From: Gigaspora margarita
Lineage: Eukaryota > Glomeromycota > Glomeromycetes > Diversisporales > Gigasporaceae
NCBI GenBank assembly: GCA_009809945.1
Contig: WTPW01000852.1
Location: 30,888-94,887 of the forward strand
DNA length: 64,000 nucleotides
Direction: 5' to 3'
Part shown: positions 12,380 to 25,010 of the stretch, piece by piece
Position numbering within the stretch: position 1 is the stretch's first letter
Layout of the letters: each line of letters opens with the position of its first letter
Notes under the pieces: generated by a model
Told to the model about the DNA's origin: nothing
What the model saw: only the letters and a program-made list of their open reading frames with translations
The model's database searches: none
Position numbers and translations under genes: made by a program

Positions 12380-13350
12380 GCTATAGTATAGTGTAAGGTT
12401 TTCAAATTTGATGATTGAACACCACAGATGCAATAGCAAAACAAGAACTTAATGTTATAATTAGGTTCCACAACTGCAATAGCAGTGCAAGAATCTTATC
12501 TTATGATTAGGCTTTATAGCCATAGTAGTAGTGCAAAAACTTATATTGATGATTAGATTTCATAGCTGCAATAGCATTGCAAGTACTCAGATTATATTTA
12601 GACTCTGCACTACAAAGTAGTACAATAATCTTTATTTTTGTGATTAGGCATCAAAGTTATAGTATTAATGCAACAGTCTCATATTATGTTTAGGCTCTAT
12701 AACTGCAATAGTAGTGCAAGAACCTCATGTTGTAATTAGGCCTCATAGCTGCAGTAGCAGTACAAGGACCTCATATTGATAATTAGGTTCTGCAGTTATA
12801 GTAGTAGTACAAGAATATTATAGTTGAGATTTAAGCTCTATAGCTAGAATAGTAGTACAAAGACCTCAAATTATATTAAGCTTCACAGCTATGATAATAG
12901 CACAAGGGCCTCTTAGTGTGATTAGGCTCTATGGCACAGTAATAGAGCAAGAACCTCATATTAAGATAGACTTCACAAATGCAATAGCAATGCAAGGACC
13001 TTGTGTTGTAAATAGGTAATAGCAGTACAAGGGCTCATATTTGATATTTATGCTCCACAGCTATGAAAGCAGTAAAGTATCTTATGTTGTTGTTAGGCTC
13101 TGAGGCTGCAATAGCAGTACCCAAGGACCTTATGTTGTAATTAAATTCTGAAGTTACAATAGCAGTACAAGAACCTCATATTTGCTATTTGGCTTCACAG
13201 CTGCATTAGTAGTACAAAAACCTCATATTATATTTTGGCAATAGTTGTACAAGGAGCTTATGTTTTGAGTAGGATTTGTGGTTGTATTAGTAGTACAAGG
13301 ACTTCAGTTTGTAGTTAGGCTTCGTGATAGCAATAGTAGTGCAAGAACTA
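12380..13350 (+). repeat. Degenerate minisatellite, about 60-bp unit
   Basis: About 15 units carry the words ATAGCTGCAATAGTAGTGCA, AGGACCTCATATT and GTGATTAGGCTC. The unit is diverged but the order of words is kept throughout. No coding potential is shared across the units. Confidence 0.75.
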
Positions 13351-14428
13351 TNAGTAAGTAATACACAATAGTGCAGTTTTTGTTATGACCAATAAATAAG
13401 TATAACTGTGAATATTTGAAAATTCTACATTGAATTTTCTGATTGGTCAATAGCATGATGGAAGATGTTTGTGCTTTAATATAATAGATAAGTGTAATTT
13501 ATTGTAATAATATTTAGATATTTAAAGTTAATTTTAGGTTAGAGCATTCAAAGTTGATTTTTCAGTTAATATTACTTTCCAGAACTCTTGAAAAGAAAAA
13601 ATAAAATGAACTTATAAAATGAACAACTATTTTTAAAGTAGTAAATCTATTATAATGAATTGATTTTAATTTAAATTTATTCTAAAGATTCTAGTTGAGT
13701 TGCTAATTAGATCAAATAAATTTAATTCAATAGTTAATATTACAAAAGAGAGGTGTTAAAAAAAATAAAAAATAAATAAATAAGAAATTATATAATGAAT
13801 TTATTTGAGAAAAGAACTTTGTATATTGTGATAGTAAAAAATTATGCTGATTTTCTTTTCTATTATTATTTTATCTTGATTGTCATTTTTAAATATCTAT
13901 TTTTATTCAAAATATATATTTAGTAAGAGTTGCCATAGCCCCAGATTTTACTGTAGAAATTGGTAGCATAAATTACTGGAAGTAATGGAATTCCTGATAA
14001 TTGAAGAATTTTTGAGATTTGAAAGATTTGAAGTATAACGGAAACTACAAGAATGCAAAGAATAGTTAGAATAGATAGAATTTATAAAATCTGTTATATA
14101 TAAAAACAATTATATAAAGAAGAAGTTTTTCTCATGGAATAAAGATAATGAAGGCATTTCAAGTTCAAAAACTTATGGCTCACTTGGAGATTGAAAAATG
14201 AATAACTTAGTTAGAGCTTAATGTTGTTAAGTAATAACCTTAGAAGTAGAGGTGTTAGCTTTAGTAATTATCTTAAAGATTCTTGAATTAATAAACTAAC
14301 AATAGATTACAACTAATTTGAAAATTAGTGGGATATGTGATAATTTTGTGATAATAATCCAAATTTTGTTATTATTTTTCAATAATAACAGTATAGATTT
14401 TTGATAATATAATTTTTGAACAATATAT
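13351..14428. other. Non-coding; first copy of a diverged repeat pair
   Basis: 13600-13830 (TTTTTAAAGTAGTAAATCTA ... GATTCTAGTTGAGTTGC ... ATAGTTAATATTAC) matches 17410-17640 in direct orientation at 3.8 kb spacing. They lack LTR-like ends and target duplications, so I treat them as dispersed repeat copies. Confidence 0.5.
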
Positions 14429-14765
14429 GGGGTGCAGACAATAGAAACAGCCCTTTTTTACATATATCTTATTTTGAGATAATCAAGTTTAATTATTTGT
14501 TTTGATTTCAGACTGATCCGGGATTAATCAAATTTCACAATTTTGATTGGTTAAAGGTAGCATGTGACTATCAGGTAATCACGTGTTGTGCTGTCTCTAT
14601 GCAGACTCATGTAATTTTTCTTTTACATTATTTTAAATTTTTATTATGCATATTGACTTTCATTTATAATTGAAAAGTGTAAATCATGTCAAAATTTATA
14701 TAAATATAATAAAAACTCATTTTTCAAAAAATTGTAAAAATGGGCTGTTTTAATTGACCACACCC
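14429..14765. mobile_element. MITE (about 337 bp)
   Basis: Inverted ends of about 35 bases: GGGGTGCAGACAATAGAAAC and, on the other strand, GGGTGTGGTCAATTAAAACA, each followed inward by AGCCC and a T/A run. TATAT flanks both ends (14424-14428, 14766-14770), but in this sequence that could be chance. No ORF. Confidence 0.65.
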
Positions 14766-15540
14766 TATATTAGCATCATATATTTTGTAATAGCTGAGAA
14801 TTAAGGTATCAAAAAACATATTCTTTATTACTGAAAAATAATATCACAAAATTCATTATATGCCCCACTAATTTTCAAATCAGCTATAAAGTTCAAATAC
14901 TGTGTTCATATAATATCATTAAGTCACTTAACGATTGATTTCAATTTCACTAGAACAAAGCCCAAAGAATCTTAAGACCTGGACCAATCAACTATGTCTC
15001 TTTATGTTTGCCAATTCAAGGTTTAGGCATCTTGCAAGATTAAAGAATATTGGTTTAATTAAATAATGGTATTGGTAGTGTATTTTAATTGTAGACACAA
15101 TTTTAATTACTTTTACAATATACATACAATTTTTATAGGCAAAATTTTTATAATCTAGTGATCAGATTTGCAATATTTTAGGAATTTTGGGTTTACTAAT
15201 TTACCTAAGTTCTATTATCTGAATGCAAATATTGTTATTATTGAGTAAAATATAGTATAAAAATTAATGTAAAAATGTATTAATTTGAATAATTATTTTG
15301 TAATTGTTATTTTTGTAAAGTTATATCCATATGTTTATTTGAATTTTTTTTCTTACTATTTAATAGCTCTTTAGCTCTTTACATTGAATAAAAAAATACT
15401 TCTAATAATAAATATATATGAGAGAACAGCCAAGTAAATATTAAATTTTAGCATTTTTTTATTTTTTTAAATTATTTTTTTGTTTATTCTTAATTTGATT
15501 TAATTTTATTTTTTAAAATTATTTTTTTATTTATTTTAAG
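14766..15540. other. Non-coding AT-rich stretch
   Basis: No gene, RNA or clear repeat recognised. Confidence 0.3.
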
Positions 15541-17040
15541 GGTAATCTTATCCTAAACCCAGGGTTTATACTAATAATCCAAACCCCAAAGAGGTCTACA
15601 TTAAGACAATTAATTTAATCCTAGACTACATATCTAACCAATTAAATTTAATTATATGACAAATATAAATTGGGTGCCATGGTGACCCTGTGATTGACCA
15701 ATCAAATTTGGTTATATAACCACAGATTCAATCATTAAAAAATTGTTAAAAAAACCTCTAGTTTGTATAATAATATAAAAAAAATAAAATAAACCCATAA
15801 TAAAAAAAATAATAAATTCATTATTTATTAAAAAAACATATCTTATTATAAAAAAAAGTATTTATTATAAAAAAAAATGTACATTATTTATTATAAAAAA
15901 ATAAATTTATTAACTTTTATATAAAAAAAATGCAACGGTTATCTTTATTCACATGCCCAACCTACTCCAAAGGCAACCTAAAACAACAAAGAAACTGTAC
16001 TACTATGATATCATATAATGAAATCGTACTCAAGACAATCTGAAATAACAACCTGAAATAGCAAAGAAACTGTACCACCCACGATGTCTATAACGAAATC
16101 ATATCTAAGACAAAGTGATACACCAGAATCAACAAATGATAAAAGGCAAACCTAAAGCACAGCTTATCCAAAAAGCCAAACCCCAACAATTCCAATAACG
16201 ATGGCTCCAGCAATGACTCCAATGATGACTCTAGCAATGACTCTAGCGATGATTTCAATGACTAAAAAGAATCCAATATCCATGAAAAAAAACTAAAAAG
16301 AGAAAAGAATGTTAATGCATATTGAGAGAAAAAAACTACTGAACTTTGTGATACAGAAAGAAAAAAAACTACCAAACTTTGCAATACAAAAATTCACCTA
16401 AACTGTGAAAGAGCAAATCCATTTCTGAACTGACAAAAGAATCCAAGACCTGTAAAAAAAAATAAACATAAAAGAAGAATAAATATAATAAAAATAAATA
16501 TATATATAAAAAAAAACTTACCAAAATTGCTTCGTTTGGTCATCAACCACTTTGTTCGGTCCTCTTGAGTATATGGTTAACCCGTTAAATCTCAGAAACA
16601 TACGAACCTAAGCAAACCAAGTAAATACAAGAATAACAAGCAAGAAAAAAAAAAGCTACTTCCAAAAACTCCAAGAAACTACAACACTAGCAACAACATG
16701 ACACCAATGACAACATCTAATGTGATGACAACATTGCGACAATACTATTGCGATAATACCAACACGATAACACCAATGACAACACCAATGACGAAACCAA
16801 ATCTGAAAGGTGACAAGCTAAAAAAAAATTAGTAGACAGAAAAGCGAAGCAAAAGCAAAGCAAAACAACAAAATGACAAAAAATTGATTATCTAAAAAAA
16901 ATTTATATGATCTGGCTGATCATATGAGAGTTGCTATGCATATGTAAAATTTGGGTCTAGAATAAAAAAAAATTTAATATAAACCCCTATAAGGTTTATA
17001 TTATTAACATAGAACCTGGGTCTAGGTTAAGGTTTTTCTT
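15541..17040. mobile_element. Possible non-autonomous DNA element (1.5 kb)
   Basis: Imperfect inverted ends of about 50 bases: CTTATCCTAAACCCAGGGTT near 15547 and, on the other strand near 17035, CCTTAACCTAGACCCAGGTT; each is followed by TAATAAT and an AAACC block. The interior has simple repeats (CCAATGACAACACC, ACGATGGCTCCAGCAATGAC-like) and no transposase ORF. The ends are diverged, so this is an old copy or a wrong pairing. Confidence 0.4.
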
Positions 17041-17989
17041 ATTTTAATTTACTTTAATTTAATATTTTAAATTAATTTATTTTTAATTTGCTTTTAATTT
17101 AATTTTTTAATTTTTTTATCTTAATTATTTTTATTTTTTATTTGCCATATACTCGTGAAATAATGCATAGGAAGTGATTTTGAATTCTGATGTGAATTGA
17201 GTTTAATTTATACTAAAACTTGAAACTACAACTCTTTACATTATTTTTAGCATTTACTTTTTTTTAATTTTACTTTTTATATAATCATTTTANCAAAGGA
17301 CATTAAAGAGAACAAGGGAGGGTTGATGTTAACTAAAAAAGTATCTTTAAATAGCTTTAACATCACTTTTTAGAAATCTCAAAATGGTGCAGGAAGGAGG
17401 GTACATAAAACAAACACATAAAATGAACAACCTATTTTTAAAGTAGTAAATCTATTATAACAAATTGACTTCAAGTTATATTTAGTTTAGAGATTCTAGT
17501 AGAGTAACTAACTATGTAAGATAATTTGATTTAATAGTTAATATTACATTGCTCTTACAAAAGAAAGGATAAAATAAATAATAAAATAAATAAATAAAAA
17601 ATTCTATAATGCTTTTATTCAAGAAAAAAAACTTAGTATTTACAATTTTTATAGCTAAAATTAGTATGATCTTGAGATCAGATTTCATCAATTTTTTGAA
17701 GCAATTTTAGATCAGAATTTTGGATTTAATAATTCCCAAGTTACTATTAGCCAAATGCAAATGGTTTTCTCATTGAATAAATAAATCACTAGCTGGATGG
17801 CTTAAAAATTAATACAATTTTATTTAAATAGTTTAGATATAATTAATTGATTTAAATTCTTTTTTATTTAATAAAATGATTATAACTAATTTCACTCTAG
17901 GTGATATCACCTATATCGGTGAGAGGTGTGATTATGATCACCACCGGTTATACAATATCGGATCTATATATAAGTATTTTTTTTTTGTA
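17041..17989. other. Non-coding; second copy of a diverged repeat pair
   Basis: 17041-17140 is T/A low complexity. 17410-17640 matches 13600-13830. 17895-17965 has a cluster of short palindromes (GGTGATATCACC, GATCACC/GGTGAT). No gene seen. Confidence 0.4.
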
Positions 17990-19110
17990 CTTGTTAATCG
18001 TTTTAGTTTTGGCCAGTACTAACTTTTGTTTTTCCTTCTTTTAGTTTTTTAGATAACTGTTTTGGTTCTTTTTGCTATTGTATACGCCTTTGGTATTGCT
18101 AGTCGGTACTTTAAATATTTCAGTGCATTTTTTTTCATTGGTGACTTTAAGAATTTTTTTCTTCTATTTCGTTTGCTCTTGGTACTAATTTTCATGTTTT
18201 CTTTTTTTAGGTTCTTCAATTAACAGTTTAGTCTTTTCTTCGTTGGTATATGTCACTAGTATTGCTAGTTGGTACAGTTGGCACTTTGCTCATTTCAGTG
18301 CATCTTTTATCACCGGTGATTTTCAAAAAATTTTTTTCTTCTATTTCGTTTGCCTTGGTAGCTTTTTCTTTTTTTAACTTAAACTAATAGTTTCAGTACT
18401 TTTCATCATTGGTGTACATCGATGGTGTTACTAGTTGGTACTTTGCCCATTTCAGTGCATTATCACTGGCAACTTTCAGTTTTTTTTTTTTGTTGCTTTT
18501 GGTACTAACTTTCACGTTTTCTCTTTTTCAGGTTCTTCAATTAATGGTTTCAGTGATTATTGTCGTTGGTGTACGTTGCTGGTGTCAACAGTTAGTATTT
18601 CACCCATTTCAATGCATTTTTCATTACCAGAACCTTTCAGTTCATTTTTTTTTCTTGTTTGTCCTGGTACTAATTTTTGTGTTTTCTCTTTTCTAGGTTC
18701 TTATGTCAGTAGTTGGTACAGTTGGTATTTCATCCATTTTTGTGCGTCTTTCGTCACTAGTAATTTTTAAAAAAAAATTTTTCTTTTATTTTGTTTGCTC
18801 TTGTAGCATTTTCTTTTTTTACATTCTTAAACTAATGATTTTAGTGCTTTTTGTCATTGGTGTATGGTGTTTGTATCACTAGTTGGTACTTCACCCATTT
18901 TAGTGCATTATTACTAGCAACTTTCAGGTTCTTTTTTTTATTGCTTTTGGTACTAACTTTCATATTTTCTCTTTTTTAGGTTCTTCAATTAATAGTTTTA
19001 GTGATTCTTGTTATTGGTATACATTGCTAGTATCGATAGTCAGTATTCCCCCATTTCAGCGCGTCTTTTATTACCAGAACCTTTCAGTTCATTTTTTTCT
19101 TATTCTTGAA
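17990..19110 (+). repeat. Degenerate tandem array, about 220-bp period
   Basis: Blocks recur with GGTTCTTCAATTAATGGTTT, GTTGGTACTTTGCCCATTTC, AGTGCAT, CAGAACCTTTCAGTTCATTT and GGTACTAATTTTC words. The two overlapping Phe/Val-rich plus-strand ORFs (18409-18770) follow this repeat and are rejected as genes. Confidence 0.65.
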
Positions 19111-19914
19111 TAGAAGTTTGTATAATAGCATAGTAATCAAAAGAAATAATTTAAACAAGCTAAGTATAAAAATATACTGTTCGCTTCCTTATTTAACTAT
19201 TACTAAGTGATAGTTTCTTTTTTCTAGTGATATCATTGAGGGTGCTACATAAGAATATCCAGAGTATCTTATCCAGGATTTTTATCAAAATTTTACTATT
19301 ATGCAACTATGCCTAAAAAACTTCTAGCTTAAGTTAGAGTTAGCGTGTCTATGCCCAAAAAATTTTAACTTCGTTTAAGTTAAGGTTAGTGGTCCTATAG
19401 GCTTTATATTAGCAAGATATATAGAAAAATTGCTTAAAAAAGTTTTTAATCAGTTTAAGCTGAAATTCCTGTTTAGGGTTAGGGTTAGGGTAAAGTAATT
19501 AAAAGTCATTTTTCTATACTTTAGTAAATAAAAATGCTGTAGTGGAGGCGACAGCCATAGTGCAAGCATAAACAATCCTTTGCGAAGCAAAAGAAAATAG
19601 AAATGTCTTTTCTATTATTGAACTATGTTTAACTGCATTGTACGTACTAATAGTGGAAAATCCCGTGATCATCATTTCATATGATCTGTGAATTTTTTTA
19701 ACTTGCATACTATTCTTTCGACCTGGCTTCTGACCCTGGTCTGACCCAATTTCCGAGCCAATTTTTGAACTATGTGTTATCACCTAGGGTGAAAGTTAGC
19801 AAAATTCTAATAAAATTTATAAATTTATACAAATATTATATTTTTAAAATATTAGCTATGTAATTTATATAAATATACAAGAGTAAAATGGAGCACTATT
19901 GGCACCTCTATTAA
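19111..19914. other. Non-coding; contains telomere-like repeats
   Basis: 19473-19490 is three perfect TTAGGG units. The 89-codon minus-strand ORF at 19514-19783 has no recognisable motif. Confidence 0.4.
19473..19490 (+). repeat. Interstitial telomere-type repeat, (TTAGGG)3
   Basis: Three perfect TTAGGG units in a row, preceded by GTT and followed by TAAAG. Too short for a telomere; possibly a repair scar or chance. Confidence 0.8.
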
Positions 19915-20520
19915 ATTATATAGCTAAGCTTGAGTTAGTTTGCATTGAACTTATTATTTTTTCATAAAGAATTTTTTACAAAATTTTACTATTTTGGTGA
20001 CTGCAATATACGAATAAAAGTTATTGTGATTTATGCTATGAGTTACTTTAAAAATTTTGTTATAAAAACTTGCTATGTATTTGAAAACCACTATATGATT
20101 TAAAGTTAAGGTAGGTTGCATTAGAATTGTCTTCTATTTTCTATATAGTTGAGTTTATTTGCATTAGAATCATTACAATTTCTATTATGAGTTACTGAAA
20201 ACATTTTGTTGTTACAGAATTTGCTATTCTAATAATGATGAAAAATGAGTTAGCTTGTATTGGAATTATCATAATTTCTTTTATGAATTGCTATAAAAAT
20301 ATTGATACAAACCTATTCAACACATTATACACAGTTAAGGTAGAGTTTGAATTGAAATTAATATAATTTATTTAAAAAAATTTCATACAAATTTGTTCGC
20401 TATTATAATAATTACTATATGTAATTGAATTAGTTTGCATTGGAATTATTATTGTTTATATAGTGAGTTACTATAAAAAATTCTGTAGCAAACCTATTAT
20501 TCTGGTGATACATATTTCAT
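19915..20520 (+). repeat. Degenerate tandem array, dispersed family A (third locus)
   Basis: Same unit as 520-1060, here in four to five copies (TAGTTTGCATTGGAATTATT, AGTTACTATAAAAAATTCTG, TGTTACAGAATTTGCTATTC). Confidence 0.65.
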
Positions 20521-21240
20521 GACTCATTAATGCATGTTATTAACATTATCTATATAACAGTGATTATAAAAATACATGTGGGAGTAAATAATGAATTTCA
20601 GTGTTTTCTTACTTTGCTTGTCTTGTTTACTTGTTCTCTTTGCCCAAGTATGATATGGCTCCTTTATGTTAGGCCTACCTCCCCTGCTCTCATTCATTGC
20701 AATTAGTAACTTGCTCATTGTTATGTATGGTGAGTTGAATGTGATGCAGCATAGCATTGGCTTGAACTTGCTAGTTTTTTTAAAGTAGAATGCGCCATAC
20801 CTTAGAGTGTGCCTATACTTTCAATCCTTATTTATACTTCATTATGTGAGCATATCCACATATATATTGAATTATTACGAGCACAGTATGCAATAACAAA
20901 AAAGAAAAGCAATGAAGTGGAGTACACTCTTATCATGTATTTCTATAATATTTAATAAAGTTCATAATATTTGATAAGATATCTAAGAGAGAATAATGAA
21001 GGCTATGATTTTATATGTAAAATTTTTAGTAATGCAGGGCATTTCTGGTCCTGCTGATAATTAGAAACTTTGGATATGAGTTATTTAATTCTCATGCATT
21101 GATTATTAATTTACAAATTGATTAGAATTAATCATGCAATCAACATGACCTTTATAAAGTTAGCTGATTTAACACAACTAATCAAATTTCATAAAGATAC
21201 ATTAGTATAAGCAAGCATTATTTAATATAATAAAAAAAAT
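20521..21240. other. Non-coding stretch
   Basis: A 76-codon minus-strand ORF (20527-20757) lacks any recognisable motif. Nothing else seen. Confidence 0.3.
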
Positions 21241-21246
21241 ATATAT

Positions 21247-21282
<36 letters not shown>
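21241..21282. repeat. (TA)n microsatellite
   Basis: About 15 uninterrupted TA units after a short A-rich lead-in. Confidence 0.85.
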
Positions 21283-21939
21283 ATAGCTGTGCAGCACACA
21301 ATGAAGCACAGGACTGGTATGATCAGCCAAATCAAAAGCATTAGATTTTATTAAATTTTGTTTGATTAGTTTATCTGTTACATTGATCTTTATATGCACT
21401 AATTAATTTAATGTGAATAAAGTAGAACTATAGCAAACATGTACAGTAAACACTACTAGGAAAACAGGAACTTTTAATGTCCAGAGCTAAAATTTTAAAT
21501 TAATATTATTAAATAAATATATAAAGTTTATAAAATAACTACAAAATTATAATATGTAAGTGTTAATTTTTTTTTAGATGTACCTCAACAACCAATCATA
21601 TTTGGCAATTAGCGGACAGACAGACAGACATGATCAGATCTAGTATATGCACCAGATCACATAATGTAGATCACGTGCATACACAAAATGTAAGTCCTAT
21701 GCTACGCTCCGGACAATAAATCTAATAGCTTGTTTTTATTTCAAAGGTTTAATTGTCTAGTACAATTTATTTAATTGAAAACTAAACATGTAGATTTGCT
21801 TACAAAATGAAACCTAATATGGGAAGTATAACTACCAAATTAGTTGCTTATGCAGCCAATTTTTCAGTTATACTTTACAATAAATACTTTTTTATTAGAG
21901 AAGTTATCCTGTTCCAATCAGTTAGCTTGTACTTAAAAC
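21283..21939. other. Non-coding stretch
   Basis: 21612-21680 has AGACAGACAGACA and several palindromic GATC words. No gene seen. Confidence 0.3.
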
Positions 21940-22260
21940 TACCGTAAACAGCTATATAAAAGACCCCCATGATAGTAGACCCAACATGTATCATCCCCAG
22001 GTCTACTATATAGGTTGAGATTTTTTGTAAAGATAAAAAACCCAGGTATACTATAGAATCTAAAATGATAAAATACCTGGGTATACTATAGGATAAACAT
22101 TCAAATAGCTTGAAAATAAAATATTACTTGTACCAATATACTATATTTATATTGCCTGATACTGGACCCCATTCATACAATAGACCCCCAGGTCTACTAT
22201 CAGGTTTAAAATTGAGAAAATGTAACAGACCAGGTCTTTTATATGGCCGTTTACAGTAGT
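21940..22260. mobile_element. MITE (about 320 bp)
   Basis: Inverted ends of about 27 bases with a few mismatches: left CTACCGTAAACAGCTATATA then AAAGACC; right, on the other strand, CTACTGTAAACGGCCATATA then AAAGACC. The interior repeats a CCAGGTCTACTAT / CCTGGGTATACTATAG motif four to five times in both orientations. No ORF of its own. Confidence 0.7.
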
Positions 22261-22379
22261 TGGAATTCTGTTCAAAGCACATTTAAATAAAAAATGATTT
22301 TTTGAACTCAGTTTATATAAATGCATTAATAAATATGCTTGCATAAGCAGTTTAATAAAGCCTGCTATTGCTATTACTT

Positions 22380-22520
22380 GCTTTTTTTTGGTAATCATAT
22401 CACTATTACTTTTTTTTTTCTTTTTTTTTGGTAATCATATCACTATTACTTTTTTTCATTTAGTGATCATATTACTATTACTTTTATTTTTTTTGGTGAT
22501 CATTCATATTACTATTACTT
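22380..22520 (+). repeat. Tandem repeat, about 45-bp unit
   Basis: About three units of TTTTTTTGG(T)AATCATATCACTATTACTTT with variable T runs. Confidence 0.75.
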
Positions 22521-24203
22521 TTTATTAAAGCAAATACATTTAAAATATATAAATTTTTGCTTTTTAATATTATTGCATCTAGTCGCTATTGTTTTTTTTA
22601 TCCAATTTATTAATCTTTATTACAGTAAATAATACCCACTTTATATTAGGTCTTTAAGCAGAGACTTGCAGAAGCATTTTCTTCAACAAACTGTCATATA
22701 TTGTGTTGATTGTATTTTTTTTGCTATCAAAAACATTTCTTTGCTTGGTCTTTATTGCAAAGGTTGCAATGTCATTTATCAACAACTTCAGTAAGGTTGT
22801 TCCAGAAAGAGTCTTTTTTTATTCACTTTAGAGAATGGTTTGTTACTATAAGCATTCCAGGTTCAAGTGCATTTTGAGATATTGAAACTGACAAGGTAGG
22901 ATCATTGAATTGGTAATTTCTTCAGACATATTGTCTTTGTCCATTGAATAGTAAAATTCAAGTAAAGAATTATAAAAAAAAAAAACACATATTTAACAAT
23001 ATTTGGTCATGCTATATAATAAGTTTGTTATATGGTATAAGTAGTCTTTATTTTAAACGGTTGGTAGTTCTGCTGCCTATGATAATTTGTGCTATGTTTA
23101 TGCATTTGATTATCAAAATAATTTCTTCGCAATATTCAAATTTAGTACTAGTACTTAAGCAAAAAAGAAAAAAGAAGAAGAAGAAGAAAAAAAAAATCTT
23201 TCAAATTATTAAAAGGGGATCGGTGTGATTGAAGCATGTGTTTTTATTGATTTTATAAACATTTCATCCTATATTTATTTATAGCTTTGTGTTATTTTTT
23301 ATTTTTTTTTTGTTTTCTTACTGGTCTGATGAATTAATAATCACTGAGCTCCAAAGAAATAGCGAGAAGCTGTAACAAAGGATTTGAATAAATTTGTTCA
23401 TTACTGATCTTTTGATTATCATCATATATTGTAAACCAGTTTCCACAAAAAGATTCCAATTTGAAACTTAAATTACTCAATATCGCTAAAACCTTACTAT
23501 TTATAGACCAGGTTAGCTAATATCAGTACATGTGAGTGCATTGGATTTATTTATGTAAATGATCACTAATATGTAATAACATATGATTTGCATTATAATA
23601 ATTTACTCTAACAACTATAAATTATCGAATTCTATTAGCCATCATATTAATTTCTTTTTCATACCTGTTTATCTTGTATCCATCACAAGGATCTGATCAA
23701 CTCACAGACAATTACTGCATTTTACAGGAGGGTTCCCAAAATTACTGGTTGGATGTGTCAAATCTATGTTAGTGTTTAGCCCAAGTTGTTAGCAGGTTCT
23801 ATAGCAAATTATAAGCTGGGCATTTTTTACTTAATGAATGGATATGATTTATTAGTAAAATTTTTTATGATAGAACAAAATTGATCAATTCTGATCCAGC
23901 CGACCATGATTCTGATGCACTTCAAAGTATTCTGATCTAGAATTTTTGGGGACACCCCTGTATGAGTTGACAAATACCACATTTTACTGATGATTATTCA
24001 CTGACAAGTTCATTTCACAGACAAAGTAATTTCAGTCATTATTGTTAGGATTAGGTTAGAATTAGAGTTAAAGTTAGCATAATTTATAAAACAAAAAATA
24101 ATAAAATTTGTCAGTGAAATGAGTATCAGTGAAATAGCTATCTTTAAAATAAACTTGTTGGCAAAATGTGATTATGTGTAAAATAATGAAGTAATACAGA
24201 TTA
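22521..24203. other. Non-coding stretch
   Basis: The 94-codon plus-strand ORF (22944-23228) starts at TTG, is rich in Lys and hydrophobics from A/T runs and matches nothing I know. No RNA gene or clear repeat seen. Confidence 0.3.
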
Positions 24204-24734
24204 GGGGGCATCCATAAATAACGTTATGCTTGAGGGGGGGGTCCCCCAAAATATAACGATTTTCCAATATGTAGAGGGGGTCCCCCCAACATAACGCAAT
24301 TTTTTATAAAAATTTGTCTAAAACTTGACCCAGTGCTCCAAATTGGATGATTTCGGTACCATTCGAACCGTCTCGAGGAGAGGAATCGAATAGTACTAAT
24401 TTAATTTGATTTGGATCACTGGATCACGTTTTATTAACGAAATACTATTGGTTATTATGTTTTCTTATAAAATTACTATAAAATCAATAGTATTTCGTTA
24501 ACAAAACGTGATCCAGTGGTCCAAATGAAATGCTTTGGTAACATTGGATTCGTCTCATAGAGACGAATCGAATGGTACCAAAATCATCCAGATTGGATCA
24601 CTGGGTCATTATATATTCAAGTTTTTGTAAAATTTTATATATAAACATACGGATTTTTAAAAATTTTTTTATATAGTAGAGGGGGGTCAAGAGCTACTAT
24701 GTAGGGGTACATAACGTTATTTATGAATGCCCCC
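24204..24734. mobile_element. PIF/Harbinger-like MITE with internal foldback
   Basis: Inverted ends GGGGGCATCCATAAATAACG (24204) and, on the other strand, GGGGGCATTCATAAATAACG (24734). TTA flanks both ends (24201-24203, 24735-24737). G-rich termini with a 3-bp TTA/TAA duplication are typical of PIF/Harbinger elements. Inside, 24329-24607 is a second inverted repeat: GACCCAGTGCTCCAAATTGG against GACCCAGTGATCCAATCTGG on the other strand, centred near 24468. No transposase. Confidence 0.75.
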
Positions 24735-25010
24735 TTATATCCTATTCTAATATTCAAAATAATGCCCAATCATGCATATACGCATAAATACTTGATATTT
24801 AAATCAGCTAACTTAATAAGTATTATAATTTCATCGATTATGTTTACTTTGCAAATATTAGATTAACTGAGATATAGATAATGTTAATAACATGCATTAG
24901 TAAGTTGCATGCTATGTAGCACCAAAACTATAAGATTTGTAACTAAATTTTTACAGTATCTCATGATAGAAACCATAATAATTCCAATGCAAATTAACAC
25001 AAGCTTACAG
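24735..25010 (-). repeat. Family A array, left part (interrupted by LTR element)
   Basis: 24880-25010 is a minus-orientation family A unit (GATAGAAACCATAATAATTC, AATGCAAATTAACACAAGCT). The array resumes at 49221, so the LTR element at 25011-49220 landed inside it. Confidence 0.6.

Noticed and set aside
13600..17640. 13600-13830 and 17410-17640 as LTRs of one element
   Set aside because: No TG...CA ends, PBS, purine tract or target duplication; the interior holds unrelated MITEs.
18409..18770. Two overlapping plus-strand ORFs with hydrophobic repeats
   Set aside because: They follow the degenerate tandem array and do not persist in neighbouring units.
19473..19490. Chromosome-end or fusion signal
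   Set aside because: Only three TTAGGG units with no subtelomeric context; chance or repair scar is as likely.
22944..23228. 94-codon ORF as a membrane protein gene
   Set aside because: TTG start, Lys string from an A run and no recognisable family feature.
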